Assembly (NCBI GenBank): GCA_050246635.1
Contig: JBFWVR010000008.1
Location: forward strand, 184,918 to 248,917
DNA: 64,000 bases
Direction of reading: 5' to 3'
Source: JBFWVR01 sp050246635
Lineage (GTDB): Bacteria > Acidobacteriota > Vicinamibacteria > Vicinamibacterales > UBA2999
The notes below the pieces were generated by a model. That model worked only from the letters and a program-made list of their open reading frames with translations, was not told where the DNA came from and did not search any database. Of the stretch, positions 61,275 to 64,000 are shown one piece after another; the stretch's first letter is position 1; every line of letters begins with the position of its first letter. The translations under genes were made by a program, and so were the position numbers.

Positions 61275-62054
61275 CTACGGCACCGCCACCGCAGGCGCCG
61301 GTGCCCTCAGCTCGGGGTCCCCCTGATACCGCACCGCTTCCAGGAACAGTCCCGACGCCGGGGCCGTGAGGCGCGCGGGGATGGGGGAGTCGACGGCCAG
61401 GAAGTCCCGCACGTCCTCGGTGGTCAGGCCGCCGCGGCCGGCCTCGACGATGACGCCGACGAGGCGGCGGACCATCTTCCAGAGGAAGTGTGATCCCGCC
61501 ACGCGGACCAGGATCAACGCGCCGGCCTCGACCACCTCGATGCGGTCGAGCAGCACGCGGGTCGACTTCTCGTCCGGGTCATCGTCCGAGAACGACCGGA
61601 AGTCGTACATGCCCTCGAAGCACGACGCGGCCTCCCGCATCCGCGTGACGTCGAGGGCCTCGCGCACCCACCACACGTAGGGTTTGGCAAACGCCGTGCG
61701 GCGGCGCGACACCTGGTAGACGTAGCTCCGCTGCACGGCGTGATGACGCGCGTGGAAGCGGGGCGCGGCGCGGTCGACGGCCAGCACGTGAATGTCGGCC
61801 GGGAGCTCGTCGTTGAGCCGGCGGCGGAGCGTCTCGGGCGGGAGGGTCGTGCGCAGGTCGAGGTGGGCGACCTGGGCGAGGGCATGGACACCGGCGTCCG
61901 TGCGCCCCGAGCCCATGCACTCGAATCGCGACTCCCCGGTCGCCTCGACGATGGCCTGCTCGAGGGCGCCCTGGACGGTGCGGGCGTTCTTCTGTTTCTG
62001 CCAGCCGCTGTAGCGGGTCCCGGCGAATTCGACGGTGAGCTTGAAGCGAGGCAC
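61275..62054 (-). CDS. truA: tRNA pseudouridine(38-40) synthase
   Basis: Modifies uridines 38-40 of the tRNA anticodon stem. 259 residues; catalytic D53 in GSGRTDAGVHALAQ, plus YSGWQKQKNARTVQGALE and FRSFSDDDPD. Start GTG 62054 is backed by a minus-strand TATCAT ending eight bases upstream and by MPRFKLTVEFAGT, the normal family N terminus. Confidence 0.95.
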   Translation of the reverse strand: MPRFKLTVEFAGTRYSGWQKQKNARTVQGALEQAIVEATGESRFECMGSGRTDAGVHALAQVAHLDLRTTLPPETLRRRLNDELPADIHVLAVDRAAPRFHARHHAVQRSYVYQVSRRRTAFAKPYVWWVREALDVTRMREAASCFEGMYDFRSFSDDDPDEKSTRVLLDRIEVVEAGALILVRVAGSHFLWKMVRRLVGVIVEAGRGGLTTEDVRDFLAVDSPIPARLTAPASGLFLEAVRYQGDPELRAPAPAVAVP

Positions 62055-62062
62055 GCAGCTTC

Positions 62063-62070
62063 ATGATAAT
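62063..62070. promoter_or_regulatory. shared bidirectional -10 (truA / ridA)
   Basis: ATGATAAT: minus-strand TATCAT (62068-62063) ends eight bases before the truA GTG; plus-strand GATAAT (62065-62070) ends seven bases before the ridA ATG at 62078. Same geometry as 10095-10102. Confidence 0.65.
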
Positions 62071-62077
62071 GCCCGGC

Positions 62078-62470
62078 ATGAGCCAGCATCGTCCTGTCCA
62101 CCAGTCGGGCCTGCCGAAGGCCCTCGGTCCCTATTCACCCGGCATGGCGTTCGAGCGCCTCATCTTCGTCTCGGGCCAGGGCGCCATCGACCCGGCCACC
62201 GGCGAGCTCTCGGGCCCCGACATCGAGTCGCAGACCGAGCAGTGCCTCCGGAACCTCGAGTCGATCCTGAAGGCGGGCGGCTCGAGCCTGCAGCACGTGC
62301 TCCGTTGCGGCGTGTTCCTCGTCGACATGAACGAGTTCCAGCAGATGAACGGCGTCTACATGCGCGTGTTCGGGGAGCATCGCCCGGCGCGCACGACGGT
62401 CCAGGCGGCGGGCCTGCCGAGCCCCGGCCTGCGCGTCGAGATCGACTGCATCGCGTACGTGCCCGACTGA
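62078..62470 (+). CDS. ridA: RidA family enamine/imine deaminase
   Basis: 130 residues from ATG 62078 (in-frame ATGs at 62063 and 62069 are part of the -10). Hydrolyses reactive 2-aminoacrylate and related imines made by PLP enzymes. SGLPKALGPYSPGM, VSGQGAIDPATGEL and the C-terminal RVEIDCIAYVP are the family signature; the Arg for the carboxylate that is usually in the PARTTVQ motif is present (RPARTTVQAAGLP). Trimeric by family. Confidence 0.93.
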   Translation: MSQHRPVHQSGLPKALGPYSPGMAFERLIFVSGQGAIDPATGELSGPDIESQTEQCLRNLESILKAGGSSLQHVLRCGVFLVDMNEFQQMNGVYMRVFGEHRPARTTVQAAGLPSPGLRVEIDCIAYVPD

Positions 62471-62611
62471 AAGGACGAACGGGCCACTGAGACACGGAGC
62501 CTGAGGCTCCGATTGCAGATCTCAGATTTCAGATTGAAGATTGCAGGAAGGCCGCGCGCAGGAACGACGGCGAATCTTCAATCTGAAATCTCCAATCTTC
62601 AATCTGCAATC
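62471..62611. repeat. palindromic element with AGATTGA units
   Basis: After the ridA stop: a GGACGAACGGGCCACTGAGACACGG segment-like start (compare 52233), then the hairpin CGGAGCC-TGA-GGCTCCG (62496-62512), then a large palindrome whose arms (62513-62543 and 62574-62612) are built from GATTGAAGATT/GATTTCAGATT units and their complements. Lies between convergent ridA and band-7 genes. Confidence 0.85.
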
Positions 62612-63544
62612 CTAGGCTTTGCCTTGTTTGACGACCTGCATGGCCGTGGTGATCATCGATGCGACGTCGGCCACGTTCGAGGGCAGGATGATGGTGTCGG
62701 CGCTGGCGATCACCTTGCCGAACTCGCCGATGTACTGCTCGGCGACGCGGAGCTGCACGGCTTCCTGTCCACCGGGCGTCTGCATGGCGCCGGCCACCTG
62801 ACGGATTCCCTCGGCGGTGGCGTGGGCGACGGCGAGGATGGCCGCGGCCTGGCCCTCGGCCTCGTTGATCTGCTGCTGCTTGCGCGCCTCGGACGCCTTG
62901 ATCACCTGCTGCTTGTCGCCCTCGGCGGAGTTGATCGCCGCGTCGCGTTTGCCCTCTGACGTCAGGATCACCGCCCGCTTCTCACGCTCCGCGCGCATCT
63001 GCTTTTCCATCGCGGCGAGCACGTCGGCCGGCGGCGTGATGTTCTTGATCTCGTAGCGCAGCACCTTCACGCCCCAGGGCTCCGAGGCCTTGTCGAGCTC
63101 GGCGACCACCGACGTGTTGATGTTCGTGCGCTCCTCGAACGTCTTGTCGAGGTCGATCTTGCCCACCTCGCTCCGGAGCGTCGTCTGGGCGAGCTGCACG
63201 ATCGCGAAGACGTAGTCCGCGATGCCGTACGAGGCGCGCTCGGGATTGAGCACCTTCAGGTAGAGCACGCCGTCCACGCCCACCTGGACGTTGTCGCGCG
63301 TGATGCAGACCTGCGCCGGGATGTCGAGCGCCATCTCCTTCAGCGAATGCCGGTAGCGGATGACGTCGATGAACGGGACCAGGATGTGGAACCCCGCGTC
63401 GAGCGTGCCGGCATAGCGCCCGAGGCGCTCCACCACGAACGCGCTCTGCTGCGGGACGACAATCGCGGTCTTCGCCAGGACAACGACGGCGACCACGGCG
63501 AGGAGCAGAATGACGATGAGTCCGCCGTCCACGGGATACCTCAC
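62612..63544 (-). CDS. SPFH/band 7 (stomatin/paraslipin-like) membrane protein
   Basis: 310 residues from GTG 63544, which overlaps the nfeD stop (GTGA); GTG 63532 is an alternative. N-terminal membrane helix (about 9-28), SPFH domain (about 30-190: VVPQQSAFVVERLGRYAGTL, SLKEMALDIPAQVCITRDNV), long Ala/Glu coiled coil (about 195-260: EKRAVILTSEGKRDAAINSAE) and a short tail. Forms oligomeric membrane rings; the downstream partner of NfeD in many bacteria. C-terminal GKA. Confidence 0.93.
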   Translation of the reverse strand: MRYPVDGGLIVILLLAVVAVVVLAKTAIVVPQQSAFVVERLGRYAGTLDAGFHILVPFIDVIRYRHSLKEMALDIPAQVCITRDNVQVGVDGVLYLKVLNPERASYGIADYVFAIVQLAQTTLRSEVGKIDLDKTFEERTNINTSVVAELDKASEPWGVKVLRYEIKNITPPADVLAAMEKQMRAEREKRAVILTSEGKRDAAINSAEGDKQQVIKASEARKQQQINEAEGQAAAILAVAHATAEGIRQVAGAMQTPGGQEAVQLRVAEQYIGEFGKVIASADTIILPSNVADVASMITTAMQVVKQGKA

Positions 63545-63972
63545 TCGGGCCTGAGGCCCAGTTCGAGGCCGTCCACCCGCGTCACGCGGCAGCGCGTGCC
63601 GGCGGCGATCGGCTCGGTCGTGTCGTTGCGAACGGTCCACTGGGCGCCGCGCACCTCGCCGCGCCCGGTCTTGCCCGGAGCCAGGGCGTCCACCGCCAGT
63701 GCCAGGGCGCCGACGAGGGAGTCCACCGGCGGCCCTGGCTCGTGGCTGTCGACGCGCTGCTGCAGGCGTCCCCGGAAGAGCAGCAGGCTGGCGATCGAGA
63801 TCACCGTGAAGGCCAGCCACTGCAGCGGCGCGCCAGGCACGGCGCCCACGCGCGTGAGCACCCCGGTCGCCAGCGCCCCGAGGCCGAAGAACATCACGAA
63901 GAAGCCGCTCGGGGTGACGAGCTCCAGGACGAGGAGCACGAGGCCGCCGGCAAGCCACATCCACCAGTCCAT
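63541..63972 (-). CDS. NfeD-like membrane protein
   Basis: 143 residues from ATG 63972 (146 from ATG 63981, which sits on the -10 and is therefore less likely). Two to three helices (about 3-60: MWLAGGLVLLVLELVTPSGF) and a C-terminal OB-fold domain (about 80-143: GKTGRGEVRGAQWTVRND). No protease domain, so the short NfeD type that stabilises band-7 proteins. TATAAT at 63985-63980 ends seven bases before 63972; translationally coupled to the band-7 gene. Confidence 0.88.
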   Translation of the reverse strand: MDWWMWLAGGLVLLVLELVTPSGFFVMFFGLGALATGVLTRVGAVPGAPLQWLAFTVISIASLLLFRGRLQQRVDSHEPGPPVDSLVGALALAVDALAPGKTGRGEVRGAQWTVRNDTTEPIAAGTRCRVTRVDGLELGLRPE

Positions 63973-63979
63973 TCGCGGC

Positions 63980-63985
63980 ATTATA
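63980..63985 (-). promoter_or_regulatory. -10 of the nfeD operon
   Basis: Minus-strand TATAAT ending seven bases before the ATG at 63972. Confidence 0.6.
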
Positions 63986-64000
63986 GATGGGCTATGCGAC

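Noticed and set aside
62063..62077. Earlier in-frame ATGs for ridA
   Set aside because: They form part of the GATAAT -10; the family normally has about 127-130 residues, matching ATG 62078.

Overview
The window is a chromosomal segment of a high-GC bacterium, most probably an Acidobacteriota member of the Vicinamibacteria type. The evidence is a PadR regulator paired with a duplicated MacB-like permease of about 900 residues (the ADOP architecture typical of acidobacteria), long translationally coupled operons, and an HspR-controlled chaperone operon. No rRNA, tRNA, CRISPR array, insertion sequence, prophage or replication origin was recognised.

Layout. 1-8021: an aromatic amino acid operon, trpE(partial)-G-D-C-F-B-A followed by chorismate mutase, DAHP synthase and prephenate dehydrogenase, most genes overlapping by a few bases. 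8005-15619: an exported S9 peptidase diverging from a CoA-transferase (scoAB), thiolase, JAMM protease and bactofilin-like gene, then an AtoE short-chain fatty acid carrier; together these suggest acetoacetate or short-chain acid use. 15602-27264: PepA, a cell-wall amidase, FtsK, RNase J, RsmA, a zincin, endonuclease III, a DUF3467 protein and LexA. 27410-36692: a PfkB kinase, ECF sigma/anti-sigma with a Spy-like protein, RecG, RsmD, CoaD, an aminotransferase and a FAD-linked oxidase. 36860-43618: a GT83-like glycosyltransferase, a CoA-binding protein, Rho, and the ADOP permease with PadR. 43772-49735: a heat-shock operon hspR-cbpA-clpB-ftsH (minus strand). 49808-58164: an SGNH/MBOAT acylation pair, TerC, a second ECF sigma/anti-sigma pair, a B12-type radical SAM protein and a glycogen debranching enzyme. 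58610-63972: a five-heme cytochrome, a zinc-ribbon miniprotein, a WYL regulator, TruA, RidA, a band-7 protein and NfeD.

Two things beyond the gene content stand out. First, at least fourteen operon-first genes have a -10 hexamer (TAnnnT-like) ending exactly 6-8 bases before the start codon, so their transcripts should be leaderless. In three divergent pairs one short AT-rich core supplies the -10 for both directions. Second, the intergenic DNA carries several families of short, internally repetitive, palindromic elements (GAATCAA heptads, AGATTGA units, GATGAACAC-type decamers, 13-bp CACG-N3-GTGC units, and GCTGGGACTCG hairpins). They occupy every convergent junction that has appreciable space and look like terminators and/or non-autonomous repeats.

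A third regulatory feature is a 21-bp palindrome with the layout of the actinobacterial HAIR element, sitting on the hspR promoter and also supplying a -35 for the divergent acylation operon.
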